Positions 37,543 to 47,290 are shown, counted from the stretch's first letter. The stretch: DNA of 64,000 nucleotides from Cellvibrio sp. PSBB006 (GCF_002162135.1 NZ_CP021382.1:4586001-4650000); one strand, 5' to 3'. Notes: a model not told the origin generated them from the sequence alone. Numbers and translations are program-made.

Positions 37543-38463
37543 ATGACCCCACGCAATTATTTATATCTGTTAAAAAAATACGACGAATACCAGCCGCAGA
37601 TTGATCGGCTATTGGAGTCTATTGTCACCACGCTGGCGCCAAACAAGATTGCCAGCTCGCCGGAAGAGCTGGGGCAAGTGGTGGATAAGTTGTATAAGTC
37701 TTATCCCTTTGTGGAATTGTTGTACTGCCTTGATGAGCAAGGTTTGCAGACAACTGATTCGGCAGCGGCACCGGGAATTGCGGATTCCAAGCGGCGCGAA
37801 GCCGGTTTGGGATCGGATCGGAGTAATCGTGTGTATTACTCGGCAGCGCGGGATAATCACCGGGCGATTACGGTCACGTCACCTTATCTGTCGAGTGCGA
37901 CTCACCAACTCGCTTTGTCGGCGGTGCAACGGTTTACCGCTGCCGATGGGAAAGTGAGTTATCTGGTGATAAATTTTAATCTCGAAAAATTGATCAGCTT
38001 TCTCAATGGCGACGAACTGCGCCGCCGGATTCATCCGATATTCCAGGTAGTCTACGGCATCATCGGTGTGCTGCTGGTGTTGGTGTCCGGCTTACTGTTG
38101 TACTCGGCGGGCAGCTCCCTGTTTGAAGTGATCTACAAGCACACCAACACCGCGACGCAAGCGTTCAGCACGGTGATTTTAATTACGCTGGGGCTGGCGA
38201 TTTTTGATCTTGGCAAAACGATTCTTGAAGAAGAAGTGCTCTTGCACAAAGACATCCACCACCAGGGCTCCAGCCGCCGTACTATCAGTCGGTTTATGTC
38301 GGCCATTGTCATTGCGGTGTCGATTGAGTCTTTGTTGTTGATGTTCAAATCTTTGCTAGGTGACGCTACTCATTTGAATAGTGCGGTTTGGATGCTGATG
38401 GCGGCAGTGGCGTTGCTGGTTGGTTTGGGTGTTTATTTGAAATTAACTAACGATAAAGCCTGA
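37543..38463 (+). CDS. Membrane protein with PDC/Cache-like sensor region, no output domain
   Basis: 306 residues. The N-terminal ~160 residues are soluble and resemble PDC-type sensors (YPFVELLYCLDEQGLQTTDS, SNRVYYSAARDNHRAITVTSPYLSSAT). About four hydrophobic segments follow (~170-192, ~208-226, ~250-270, ~280-300). No GGDEF, kinase or receptor module is attached, and the N-terminus lacks a signal sequence, so sidedness is unclear. Similar proteins are sometimes annotated as general glycosylation pathway proteins, without evidence. Function unknown. Confidence 0.7.
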   Translation: MTPRNYLYLLKKYDEYQPQIDRLLESIVTTLAPNKIASSPEELGQVVDKLYKSYPFVELLYCLDEQGLQTTDSAAAPGIADSKRREAGLGSDRSNRVYYSAARDNHRAITVTSPYLSSATHQLALSAVQRFTAADGKVSYLVINFNLEKLISFLNGDELRRRIHPIFQVVYGIIGVLLVLVSGLLLYSAGSSLFEVIYKHTNTATQAFSTVILITLGLAIFDLGKTILEEEVLLHKDIHHQGSSRRTISRFMSAIVIAVSIESLLLMFKSLLGDATHLNSAVWMLMAAVALLVGLGVYLKLTNDKA

Positions 38464-38494
38464 TTGCGTGTATGTAGAAGGTACTTTGCAATCC

Positions 38495-38670
38495 GTTTGT
38501 CATTAGACTATTGGTTTCGAAAACGCATAACAAATTGGCAGGACAGCCAATTTGCACAGCAAAGCTGCCCTTAGGGGGAGCCACAAGGATGTGGCGAATG
38601 TATCTTCCCTGTAGCTCCCTCAATTCATCCCTGAATTGAGGGTTTCGAAACCAATAGCCTAACGCCAAAC
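38495..38670 (-). repeat. Dispersed palindromic element, copy 4 (long class, 176 bp, inverted)
   Basis: Read on the minus strand: GTTTGGCGTTAGGCTATTGG arm, hairpin CCCTCAATTCA / TGAATTGAGGG with GGGA loop, GAGCTACAGGGA, the long-class insert with AAATTGGC / GCCAATTT, then the complementary arm. Its length equals copy 2. It sits between the sensor gene and radA. Confidence 0.85.
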
Positions 38671-38725
38671 TCCCATCGTGCGAACTTCAGAATCTGAATA
38701 AATTTCTGCTTACGAGGACTCACCC

Positions 38726-40096
38726 GTGGCAACGAAAACCAAAAGTGCATTTGTGTGTAACGATTGCGGTGCTGAATACAGCAAATGGCAGGGCCAGTGT
38801 ACGGAATGCGGTGTGTGGAATAGTCTATCGGAAGTGCGGTTGGGACCAACTCCGAGTAATCGTTCTGCCAAGTTCCAGGGTTACGCCGGCGCAGCGGCTG
38901 GTGGCAATGTGCAGACGTTGGCGGAAATCAGTTTGACTGATCTGCCACGTTTCAGCAGTGGTACTGGTGAATTTGATCGCGTATTGGGTGGCGGTTTTGT
39001 ACCTGGATCGGTGGTGTTAATCGGTGGGAATCCTGGTGCTGGCAAGTCGACTTTATTGCTGCAAACACTGTGCAGCCTCGCGCGGACTATGTCCGCACTT
39101 TACATCACTGGCGAAGAATCGCTTCAACAAGTAGCCATGCGCGCCCAGCGTCTCGGTTTGCCCACTGACAAATTACAAATGCTCAGCGAAACCAGTGTGG
39201 AAACCATTTGCGCGACTGCGCAAAAAGTCGCGCCCAAGGTGATGGTGATCGATTCGATCCAGGTAATGCATATGGAAGATATTACTTCCGCACCTGGCTC
39301 GGTGTCGCAAGTGCGCGAGAGCGCGGCTTATCTCACACGCTTTGCGAAACAAACCGGCACTGTGTTGATTCTCGTGGGGCACGTAACCAAAGATGGTTCG
39401 CTGGCCGGTCCGAAAGTATTGGAGCACATGATCGACTGTTCGATATTGCTAGAGGGCGACAACGATTCGCGCTTCAGGACTTTACGCGGTAATAAAAATC
39501 GTTTTGGTGCCGTGAATGAACTGGGTGTATTTGCCATGACCGAACAGGGCATGCGCGAAGTGAATAATCCCTCGGCGATTTTTTTGCAGCGCGCGGAGGA
39601 TGTGTCATCCGGTTCGGTAGTGATGGTGATGTGGGAAGGTACTCGCCCGCTGCTAATAGAAATCCAGGCGTTGGTGGATGACAGTCATCTTGGTAATCCG
39701 CGCCGTGTGGCGGTGGGGATGGATCAAAATCGGTTGTCCATGTTGCTAGCCGTTTTGCATCGCCACGGCGGCATTATGGTTGGCGATCAGGATGTATTTG
39801 TGAATGTGGTCGGCGGTGTGCGGGTGATGGAAACCAGTGCGGACCTCGCCGTGTTGGTGGCGATTGTTTCCAGCTTTCGCGACCGCGCCTTGCCGGAAGA
39901 CCTGATGGTGTTTGGTGAGGTCGGTCTCTCTGGTGAAATTCGTCCGGTGCCGAGTGGTCAGGAGCGTCTGCGCGAGGCGGCAAAGCACGGTTTTAAAAAA
40001 GCCATTGTGCCTTACGCCAACGCCCCGCGCGAAAAAAATCCCGGCATTGAAGTCATTGCCGTTAAAAATTTACAGGAAGCTCTGGACGCGTTGTAG
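38726..40096 (+). CDS. radA: DNA repair protein RadA
   Basis: 456 residues. An N-terminal C4 zinc finger (CNDCGAEYSKWQGQCTECG) is followed by a RecA-like ATPase (Walker A GGNPGAGKSTLLLQ, VIDSIQVM), the RadA-specific RGNKNRFGAVNELGVF and a C-terminal Lon-protease-like domain (VGGVRVMETSADLAV, FGEVGLSGEIRPV). It acts in branch migration during recombination. Start is GTG 38726 with GAGGA 8 nt upstream; the zinc finger begins directly after it. Confidence 0.95.
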   Translation: MATKTKSAFVCNDCGAEYSKWQGQCTECGVWNSLSEVRLGPTPSNRSAKFQGYAGAAAGGNVQTLAEISLTDLPRFSSGTGEFDRVLGGGFVPGSVVLIGGNPGAGKSTLLLQTLCSLARTMSALYITGEESLQQVAMRAQRLGLPTDKLQMLSETSVETICATAQKVAPKVMVIDSIQVMHMEDITSAPGSVSQVRESAAYLTRFAKQTGTVLILVGHVTKDGSLAGPKVLEHMIDCSILLEGDNDSRFRTLRGNKNRFGAVNELGVFAMTEQGMREVNNPSAIFLQRAEDVSSGSVVMVMWEGTRPLLIEIQALVDDSHLGNPRRVAVGMDQNRLSMLLAVLHRHGGIMVGDQDVFVNVVGGVRVMETSADLAVLVAIVSSFRDRALPEDLMVFGEVGLSGEIRPVPSGQERLREAAKHGFKKAIVPYANAPREKNPGIEVIAVKNLQEALDAL

Positions 40097-40120
40097 CTTT
40101 TACGCGTTATGGCATAAAAG

Positions 40121-42589
40121 CTACACCAGATAACGATTCCAATGTCCGAATTGGCTGAGAATCTGGCCGCGCGGAATACTCAGGATAATCAATACAACGG
40201 CCACGATTAATGTCAGCGCCACAGATAATCCGCTCACATCAAACACAAACGGTGTTATCAGCAAGGCACTGGCCAAAGGAATAATTAAAAAACGCACTGG
40301 CCGCGCCATCTCGGCAAGCGCACAGACCCCGACGGTGACAATCAGTGCGCCGATCAAGTGGTCCCAGTTTGCCATACTGCCTTCATGCCCGAGTGTAACG
40401 CGGGTAAACATCAATGAAATACCCAGCAAAATACATAAAGCAAGGTTCCAGGGGAGGTCGACGCCGCCCCTGAAAAATTCGCGCAGAATATCGCCGGGCT
40501 TTTGCTCAAAATTATCATCCGTCGATTGCGGTTTGCCCTCATCGGTATCGCCGGTAAAAAATATTTTTAATACCGGTTTTCCTGCGTCATGCCGCCGTTT
40601 TAAAAATTGGCCGGTAGCGAGCAATTCATCCAGAGAATAGGGAATTTGAATTAACATCGCTGCTGCGGCAATTAAACACACCGTACACCAGGTGCCTAAC
40701 AAAATCGGCTGGATGATAATAAACGTAATCGACACAATACCCAGCGGCACGATCATGATGCCAAACAACGTAACCAGCCAAGGCATGGTGCGCCAGCGTT
40801 TTTGCGAGCCGATAAGTCCGACCAGAATTTCCAACGCATACGTCATTGCACCCAAACCGGCATCCGGTACTGGCCAGGCTTCAGACAAAGGCGAAGTAAT
40901 AATAAATTCTGTACCATTTTTCGGGCTATCGACGCCGGAAAAAAACGGGTCCCATACACCGTCGATATGCCCCAGTTGGTAAGCGGTCATATAACGGGAA
41001 ATAAAAAAACCGATAAACGCTAAAATAATAATCGGTGCTCGTTGAAACCAACTGGATGGATTGCGATTCCAACCGGGTGGAATATCTGGCCCGGTCAAGG
41101 CGGCCACCGGTGAAAGGTTTGGTGTGGGTTTCGTCAATATGGCAAAACCTATGGCAAGCATGCCGACCAGTGTGTTGTTGAGATAAGCTGCGGCGCTGGG
41201 TGTCCAGAATGCGAGTGGTGCGAACAACAACCAGATACCGATGACGGCGCAACCCCAGCGCGCCCAACCCATTCGCCAGGAGAGCGACATACATGCAAGA
41301 ACAATTAATAATCCACCGCTGATTGCATCGCTATAGGCCATGGGTGTGGCAACATAATTCATGGCCGGTGCAGAGGTAATGAGCCAGGCACCGAGTCCCA
41401 TGTTCATAAACGAAGCCCAGATATTGCGATGATGCTGCCGGCGGTATTGCGTTTGATAGGTGTTTAATATGTCGTTGGGATTGCGTCCGTGTTCCCTGGC
41501 TTCAGTAGCCCAATCCGGCGGGGTAATTTTATTAGCAGCATACCAGTCCAGCGGAGCTTTTTTCATGTTTTCAATCATCGCTGGCAACACATCATTAAGT
41601 GCATGCTGTGGCTCCCACGCCAATTCGTCACGTGCGCGGCGAATATCCACTTCATAATGGTCCGATGCCATATCAATCATAAAGGCGCGGATAAAGGGTT
41701 TCTCACCTTTATCAAAATCATCCGGCACCACCGGTTCAGTTTTTTCCTCAAGCCACGCGCCCACTTTCGCAATAGGTTCGGGCACGGTGTAAGTGTGCCA
41801 TTCCGATTCACCATGCAGTAATTCGCCAATACGGTTTTGCAGTGTGTCATAACTCAGACAAATGGGCTCACCGATCAACAAAGTATGTTCTTTGGGAAGT
41901 TCATGTCGGTGTTCGATGGTGCGCAAAAATGCCTGAACCATATCGTCTTTATGCAGGAATGCTTGCCCCGCCGCCGTATCGCCGGAATACAATTTGCCTT
42001 TTACCCGCCGCTCATAAATGCGCGCAATTTGATGCGAGAGTGTAGGCACGGCGGTATGTTCATCGTAAATACCGGCCAGGCGTAATAAGGTGTAGGGAAT
42101 TTTTTGTGCATGTTGTTGAATAACCGCTTCGGTTTCTGCTTTGGATTTGGGATACGCCCAGCGCGGGTCAATAGGACTGGTTTCATCAATTTTTTGACCG
42201 GGCGAGCCAGGGGCATGAACCAGCATGGTGCTGGCATAAATAAAACGATTAACGGTGAACGCCTGTAAGGCTTCCAGAATCAGTTGCGTGCCCTGAACAT
42301 TTACCTTTTCATACAGCGGCGACGCTTCGCCGGTAAAATCAAAATAGGCCGCCAGATGGATCACGGCGGCAACCTCATCGCCTTCTTCTTCAAGCAATTG
42401 TTGAAAAGCCTCTTTTACAGACCTGGCTGAAGTGAGGTCGATAGAAAAACTTTTTGCAACGCCATCGGCCGATTTTCTGTCGAGGCCAATAACGCGATAA
42501 TCCTGTTTAAGTGCGGCAACCAGCGCTTGCCCCAAATTGCCGGCCGCGCCGGTGATGATGATCATCGGCTTTTGCGTTGACTGACTCAT
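40121..42589 (-). CDS. Fusion: NAD-dependent epimerase, membrane (SPW-like) region and VKOR-like domain
   Basis: 822 residues. Residues ~8-330 are an extended SDR epimerase (IIITGAAGNLGQAL Rossmann motif, YPKSKAETEAV as the YxxxK). Residues ~390-490 hold several membrane segments resembling SPW repeats (MNMGLGAWLITSAPAMNY, WLLFAPLAFW). Residues ~520-660 resemble vitamin-K-epoxide-reductase proteins, with a CxxC in LLGTWCTVCLIAAAAML. A further membrane region ends the protein. The VKOR part suggests disulfide or quinone redox chemistry at the inner membrane; what the epimerase acts on is unknown. It is convergent with radA. Confidence 0.8.
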   Translation of the reverse strand: MSQSTQKPMIIITGAAGNLGQALVAALKQDYRVIGLDRKSADGVAKSFSIDLTSARSVKEAFQQLLEEEGDEVAAVIHLAAYFDFTGEASPLYEKVNVQGTQLILEALQAFTVNRFIYASTMLVHAPGSPGQKIDETSPIDPRWAYPKSKAETEAVIQQHAQKIPYTLLRLAGIYDEHTAVPTLSHQIARIYERRVKGKLYSGDTAAGQAFLHKDDMVQAFLRTIEHRHELPKEHTLLIGEPICLSYDTLQNRIGELLHGESEWHTYTVPEPIAKVGAWLEEKTEPVVPDDFDKGEKPFIRAFMIDMASDHYEVDIRRARDELAWEPQHALNDVLPAMIENMKKAPLDWYAANKITPPDWATEAREHGRNPNDILNTYQTQYRRQHHRNIWASFMNMGLGAWLITSAPAMNYVATPMAYSDAISGGLLIVLACMSLSWRMGWARWGCAVIGIWLLFAPLAFWTPSAAAYLNNTLVGMLAIGFAILTKPTPNLSPVAALTGPDIPPGWNRNPSSWFQRAPIIILAFIGFFISRYMTAYQLGHIDGVWDPFFSGVDSPKNGTEFIITSPLSEAWPVPDAGLGAMTYALEILVGLIGSQKRWRTMPWLVTLFGIMIVPLGIVSITFIIIQPILLGTWCTVCLIAAAAMLIQIPYSLDELLATGQFLKRRHDAGKPVLKIFFTGDTDEGKPQSTDDNFEQKPGDILREFFRGGVDLPWNLALCILLGISLMFTRVTLGHEGSMANWDHLIGALIVTVGVCALAEMARPVRFLIIPLASALLITPFVFDVSGLSVALTLIVAVVLIILSIPRGQILSQFGHWNRYLV

Positions 42590-42621
42590 AATGTCATTCC
42601 CTCTGAACAGAAAATCGTTGC

Positions 42622-42651
42622 GCTGTTATGTTGTGTGGCTAACATAACAGC
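42622..42651. promoter_or_regulatory. Perfect palindrome upstream of the epimerase fusion gene
   Basis: GCTGTTATGTT and AACATAACAGC form an 11-bp inverted repeat with an 8-nt centre, 33-62 bp before the start codon at 42589. With no T-run on either side it looks more like an operator than a terminator. Confidence 0.5.
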
Positions 42652-42790
42652 CAAAGAAAATTACAGGCTTCGAATTTTTAGGAAAGCAGGCGAGGATGTT
42701 TGTTCCATTGACTGAACAAAGTGCGGGTGATTTGAATCGGCGTGGTTTCTGTTGTGGCGTATAAGGTTTCTATTCGGAGACAGTTTTTAA

Positions 42791-43894
42791 TTAAACTGCT
42801 AAGCGCCTTTGCCAAAAAGCCTGATCAGCAAAACGCTGTTCCCGATGATAGAGGTGGTGACGTAATCCGAGGTAGTGATTAAATTGCTCAAAAACCTGAT
42901 GCTGGTATTGTGCAAGGCTGTCGGTGGTATTTTCCAGTAGGAAATCCGCAATTGCAGATCCGGCTAACTGGCCTTGTAATAACGATTTGGTGATGCCAGC
43001 GGAGGTAATCGAGTCGTAACTGCTGGCCGCATCGCCTACCGCCAACCATCGCTCACCGACACAGGCCGACAAAATGGCTGAACAGGCTGATGCGGTATGT
43101 AATTCACAATTATGCAGATAATCCACAGAAAGAAATTGCTTTATCCAGCGGGTTGTTGCATAGGTTTTTGACCAGTTGTTATCGTGCAGCAGATTACCTT
43201 CGCTGATGTGGTGCTTATCGGTGGTGAAAGACACAATGCATTGATCACCGGGAGTTTTTGACAGGTACCACCAACCTTGTTCGGTAGCTTCCACTAACGT
43301 ATGACTGGGTAAATTTTCAGAACGCAAAGGAATGCGTGCATAAATGGAGATAACTTCGTCAATTACGTTGCGCGCAATCCCCAGACGACGCGCAAAGCCG
43401 GCACTTTGGCCGCTGGCATCCACGACAAAATCGGCGTGAATGCTTTGGATTTTTCCTTGCACAATAAAATCCAGAATAAAACCTTCGCTGGCTGAGCGCA
43501 GATTGTAGCCCTCATATAATCGCGCACCGCGTGCGCATGCAGCCTGCAAGAGGCTTGCATCAAAAGCAGTGCGATTTAAATGAAAACCGGTACCGCTGAG
43601 GTCCAGCATAAAATCATTCGCCACGGCTTGATCGCCACCCCACAACGACAAACTGCCGGTACACTCGCTGTGTAGGTCGTTGTCCAGAATATCGGCAATG
43701 CCCAACTCATACAAAATAGATGTCGCTGCTGGCGGAATGGTTTCGCCGACGTGCCAGCCTTTTGCCTTGGGCCGGTTAAACAGGCATACATCCACCGCAC
43801 TGCAATACTCTTTCAACGCATTGAGTAATGCAATCGCCGTGGCGGAGCCCCCAGGCCCGCCACCGATGATTGCAATAGTTTTTTTTGCAGCCAT
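42791..43894 (-). CDS. LodB-like FAD-dependent oxidoreductase (cofactor maturation)
   Basis: 367 residues, tryptophan-halogenase-like flavoprotein fold: AIIGGGPGGSATAIALL (FAD), WHVGETIPPAATSILYELG, VDASGQSAGFARRLG and WLAVGDAASSYDSITSAGI. LodB-type flavoproteins are required to form the cysteine-tryptophylquinone of LodA-like oxidases. It begins 6 nt after the LodA-like stop, supporting that role. ATG 43894 is preferred; the codon two triplets upstream is TTG. Confidence 0.85.
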   Translation of the reverse strand: MAAKKTIAIIGGGPGGSATAIALLNALKEYCSAVDVCLFNRPKAKGWHVGETIPPAATSILYELGIADILDNDLHSECTGSLSLWGGDQAVANDFMLDLSGTGFHLNRTAFDASLLQAACARGARLYEGYNLRSASEGFILDFIVQGKIQSIHADFVVDASGQSAGFARRLGIARNVIDEVISIYARIPLRSENLPSHTLVEATEQGWWYLSKTPGDQCIVSFTTDKHHISEGNLLHDNNWSKTYATTRWIKQFLSVDYLHNCELHTASACSAILSACVGERWLAVGDAASSYDSITSAGITKSLLQGQLAGSAIADFLLENTTDSLAQYQHQVFEQFNHYLGLRHHLYHREQRFADQAFWQRRLAV

Positions 43895-43900
43895 AAACAA

Positions 43901-45958
43901 TTATGCCGGCCCACAATTGTCAGGCGGAACATAGCCAGGTATTTCCGACGTTGGCCACGGCTCTACTGTCTGCCCGTCTGTGGTAAACAGGCTGGCGACT
44001 TCAAGGAATTTATCCTTCCCGTAATTGCCGCCCTTGCCGTCGGGAATTTGTGTCCCCTGAATCACAAAGCCCACTTTCTGCCAATTTTGCACAAAGTCAA
44101 AATAGCACTGGTAACGGCCTTCCTGTTGCGGGTAATCGCTGTGGGTGCCTTGTCCTTCGTTGCCGCGCACGCTGAATACCTGTCCGCCAAGATTCCATTT
44201 GCCGTTACTGTAAGTACATTGATCCGCCGGATACACATTCACCGGACGCTGCGCTGGCCAGGACCAGTAGAGCGTATTGTTGCCGGAAGGATTTGGGTCC
44301 GGTGTGTGTGTGGCACAACTGTTGTAATCCGTATGCCAGGGCAAGGACATAAATTTGCACAAATCACCGGGCTCGACTGCCACTGTGCGTAGCGGCACAT
44401 AGCCTTCCTGTAAAAATGGTTGGCCGCTTGTGACGTTGCTGTAGTCCAGTGGTTGCATATTGATGCGGAAGGGGCCGGTTTCACCTTGCCATTGCTGCAC
44501 GTACAAATTTACATCGCGCACGATAAACGTAAGGTCGATCCCAGGGGAATAGCGCCCTCCGAGGCAATTTTCCAGCACCACCTGATCCAGCTGTTCACCG
44601 AAACCGATTACCGGCGCCGCTGCCACGGATTTGCCGTCGTACCATTGCATCAATAAAAAATATTGTGTCGGTGTCAGGCTTAAAAAACTTTTCATTGCGT
44701 CGCCCAGTGCCAAAGGCATTTTTACACCTTCTGAATTCTCCTGGGGATTATTAGGATCGCGAATCAAGCTTTTTAAATTGGGGATTTTTTCTTTCGGGTT
44801 GTCACTGGGTTTTATAGAAGCCACAAAGTTGTGACCGTTTACACCGGCGCTTGGCAAGTTGGTATTCCAACGTTGCAGTAAGGCGCCGTGGAAAACCGGC
44901 ATCACATGTTCGTCAAACGAGGCTGTGTAGTTGGTGTTGTAACTGCCGTTGGCATGCATTGCCGGAATTAAATTTAATTGCTCAACCCAGGTGGAAAAGG
45001 CATCGTCCCAGGTGGACACCACATTGCGGGTTTGCGGTGCAAAACCGGGGTCGGTACATACCACCCAACCGTGAACTACTGATGCCGTTGATCCATCATT
45101 AAAAACAATGGTGGCGGTGACTGGACCATCGGAGGTGTCGTCAAACCATTTATCGTTATCAATGGCATCGTTGAGCGCGGGTGGTTTGCCGTCTTCCACA
45201 ATGCCGCTGGCGCGACCATATCCACCAAGCACAATCAAACGCCCGGTGTTGGCTTCGATGGTCATCTCGCCCAGTGTGTCAATCAGCCCCCGTGGATTAA
45301 AAGTGCCGAAATGATCACTGGGAAAACTGAAAGGGTAATGAGTGACATGGCAGATATTGCCAGTATTATCCGTATAGGTGGCTGGTGTCGTGGCATTAAA
45401 GTGCAGTGTGGCCGCGCCGTTGGTTGAGGCGGACAACGCGCGTGGCCCGGCATCAATCACCAGCTTGGTTAATCGCTCCGGGTTAGACGGATTGCCAGGT
45501 ATTAATGTTTCATTGCGCACTGGCGGTGTCTTGCCGTCTTCATAAGCAAAAATACCTTCCTCTTCCTTGTTCGCGCTGGTAATGGTGTAGTTGTTCGCTT
45601 TTTTATTGGCGAGGTGAACCTGCCAGACAATGTCCTTAATGGTTTTTCCGTTGACTACATCACCGATCTTTACTTCGCGGCCTGGATCAGCGGAAGGATA
45701 AACACTCTGCGGCGTGTCGTAAGCATAAATACGAAAGCGTGCGGCCTGGCGTTTGGGGTTTTGCTGGCTATCGCGCAAATCGCTCGCTTCAATAGGTGTG
45801 TTCTCGGTGCCGGTTTTAATCGGTAATCCACCGAAGATTCCATTTTGCTTATCCACTAATTTTCCGGCCGCGGTTTCGGGGGCAAGATAATAATCTTCAC
45901 TGACGCCAACGCGGGAAAAATTAATACTCGGGTGAACTCTGAAATAGGTATTCGACAT
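43901..45958 (-). CDS. LodA-like quinoprotein L-amino-acid oxidase
   Basis: 685 residues, close to Marinomonas LodA. The N-terminus FRVHPSINFSRVGVSEDYYLAP is typical. The cysteine-tryptophylquinone residues are inferred to be Cys548 (WHTDYNSC) and Trp567 (WSWPAQRP). Family members oxidise lysine or glycine with release of hydrogen peroxide; the substrate here cannot be told. No signal peptide is visible; LodA is exported by an unusual route. GAGGAG 8 nt upstream supports ATG 45958. Middle gene of a cytochrome-oxidase-flavoprotein operon. Confidence 0.88.
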   Translation of the reverse strand: MSNTYFRVHPSINFSRVGVSEDYYLAPETAAGKLVDKQNGIFGGLPIKTGTENTPIEASDLRDSQQNPKRQAARFRIYAYDTPQSVYPSADPGREVKIGDVVNGKTIKDIVWQVHLANKKANNYTITSANKEEEGIFAYEDGKTPPVRNETLIPGNPSNPERLTKLVIDAGPRALSASTNGAATLHFNATTPATYTDNTGNICHVTHYPFSFPSDHFGTFNPRGLIDTLGEMTIEANTGRLIVLGGYGRASGIVEDGKPPALNDAIDNDKWFDDTSDGPVTATIVFNDGSTASVVHGWVVCTDPGFAPQTRNVVSTWDDAFSTWVEQLNLIPAMHANGSYNTNYTASFDEHVMPVFHGALLQRWNTNLPSAGVNGHNFVASIKPSDNPKEKIPNLKSLIRDPNNPQENSEGVKMPLALGDAMKSFLSLTPTQYFLLMQWYDGKSVAAAPVIGFGEQLDQVVLENCLGGRYSPGIDLTFIVRDVNLYVQQWQGETGPFRINMQPLDYSNVTSGQPFLQEGYVPLRTVAVEPGDLCKFMSLPWHTDYNSCATHTPDPNPSGNNTLYWSWPAQRPVNVYPADQCTYSNGKWNLGGQVFSVRGNEGQGTHSDYPQQEGRYQCYFDFVQNWQKVGFVIQGTQIPDGKGGNYGKDKFLEVASLFTTDGQTVEPWPTSEIPGYVPPDNCGPA

Positions 45959-45979
45959 GATTCAGCTCCTCAATCTCGA

Positions 45980-47290
45980 TTATTGTGCGTCCGTGGTGTC
46001 TTGTGACCAGAAATAAATATTCTGGAATGCGTGGCTGATATTGATATTCAGCGCGGGCAGCGGCGCAAGGTCGGGGTTGCCCGGAAAAGCCTGCATGGTG
46101 TTATGGCAACGGAAACAATTGTTCATGGTGCTTTGGGTTTGGGTATAGGTTTCAATTGTTGCGTTGGATAATTTCAGAGAACCGGTGAGGTCGCCATCGG
46201 TCGCGAGGGACATATTAGGTCGAAGTTCGCTAGCATTCGGTCCAAACCAGATAGCCCCCACTTCAAAATAATTGCGCCAGACGTCGTCCTCGTCGAGGTG
46301 CTTCAATGCATCGGCATTCAAACTGGCAATGTTGGCATCATTTTGCTGGACGTTAGAATTCTCGCTGTTGGGATCATTGCCGAATTCAAATTGGCGGCAC
46401 GCCTGGGTTGACGGACGTAACAATTGTGTGGCTTCATCGAGCGTTAATTTATTGGTGTTGGCGTAATTAACATTACAGTCCTTGTATTGGGTATTGGCTT
46501 TATAAAAGGTCCAATCCTGATCGGACACAACCGTTGTCGGTGTGACATTGGCAGGAACCACTGGCGCATTGCGTTTATGTTCAAACGTGGCCCAGATCAT
46601 CTCGGGATGATTTTCAACAACACCAGCGATATGAAAGCCCACCAGAGCGAGTTTAACTTTATCGCGCTGGTTCGGGTCGACAACGATCTTGCCGTCTTTA
46701 TTCACCAGTTTGTTGATTTCGCCATCCATGGTGAACATATCGGAGACATCATCGCCGGGCTGCACAATTTTCCACGAAACTTTGAGCTCCATAGTGCCGT
46801 CCGGGAAATTAGTGGTTGGATTAAACTGCCGCACCACCGCAGGATCAGTTAATTTGTTACGCAAAATAAATTTCACAAAATTGCTGTCGATGTGTTGCGA
46901 GTAATAAATGGCGCGACCCTGTTGGTCCACCATGATGCCATCTGTTCCGGCTTGCAAAAATTCATTGAAAGACTCCGGCGTATTACTCTTTTGCATGCGC
47001 GGTATCATGCCGCGATAAGGCACATCATCAATCAGTGAATTGGGTGAAGAGAAGGACAGGAACAACGGCTTGCCATTCACCTCTTTGGTCAACCACAAAA
47101 ATGCCTGCCAGGACCATTGGTGAAATTTACAGTTGCTGTTAAACCCCGTGGTGCCGGGTTCAGGTGTTTGCGAATGGGGAAACCAACTGGGATCGGATTG
47201 GCAATCGGCAAGAGCGGCTGGCGCGCTACACCATAGTGCCAGAGATAAAATAATGATACCGGGACTGGACAGAGAGGATACACGGTTCAC
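45980..47290 (-). CDS. Secreted monoheme c-type cytochrome-like protein of the LodA operon
   Basis: 436 residues. A signal peptide (IIILSLALWCSAPAALA) directs export. A single heme-c motif CFRCH lies near residue 395 (STMNNCFRCHNTMQAFPG). The rest has no domain I recognise; WSWQAFLWLTKEVNGKP and PDGTMELKVSWKIVQ look like family-specific blocks. Start is GTG 47290, backed by AAAGGAG 8 nt upstream. It is 21 bp from the LodA-like gene, so electron transfer between them is a reasonable inference. Confidence 0.75.
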   Translation of the reverse strand: MNRVSSLSSPGIIILSLALWCSAPAALADCQSDPSWFPHSQTPEPGTTGFNSNCKFHQWSWQAFLWLTKEVNGKPLFLSFSSPNSLIDDVPYRGMIPRMQKSNTPESFNEFLQAGTDGIMVDQQGRAIYYSQHIDSNFVKFILRNKLTDPAVVRQFNPTTNFPDGTMELKVSWKIVQPGDDVSDMFTMDGEINKLVNKDGKIVVDPNQRDKVKLALVGFHIAGVVENHPEMIWATFEHKRNAPVVPANVTPTTVVSDQDWTFYKANTQYKDCNVNYANTNKLTLDEATQLLRPSTQACRQFEFGNDPNSENSNVQQNDANIASLNADALKHLDEDDVWRNYFEVGAIWFGPNASELRPNMSLATDGDLTGSLKLSNATIETYTQTQSTMNNCFRCHNTMQAFPGNPDLAPLPALNINISHAFQNIYFWSQDTTDAQ

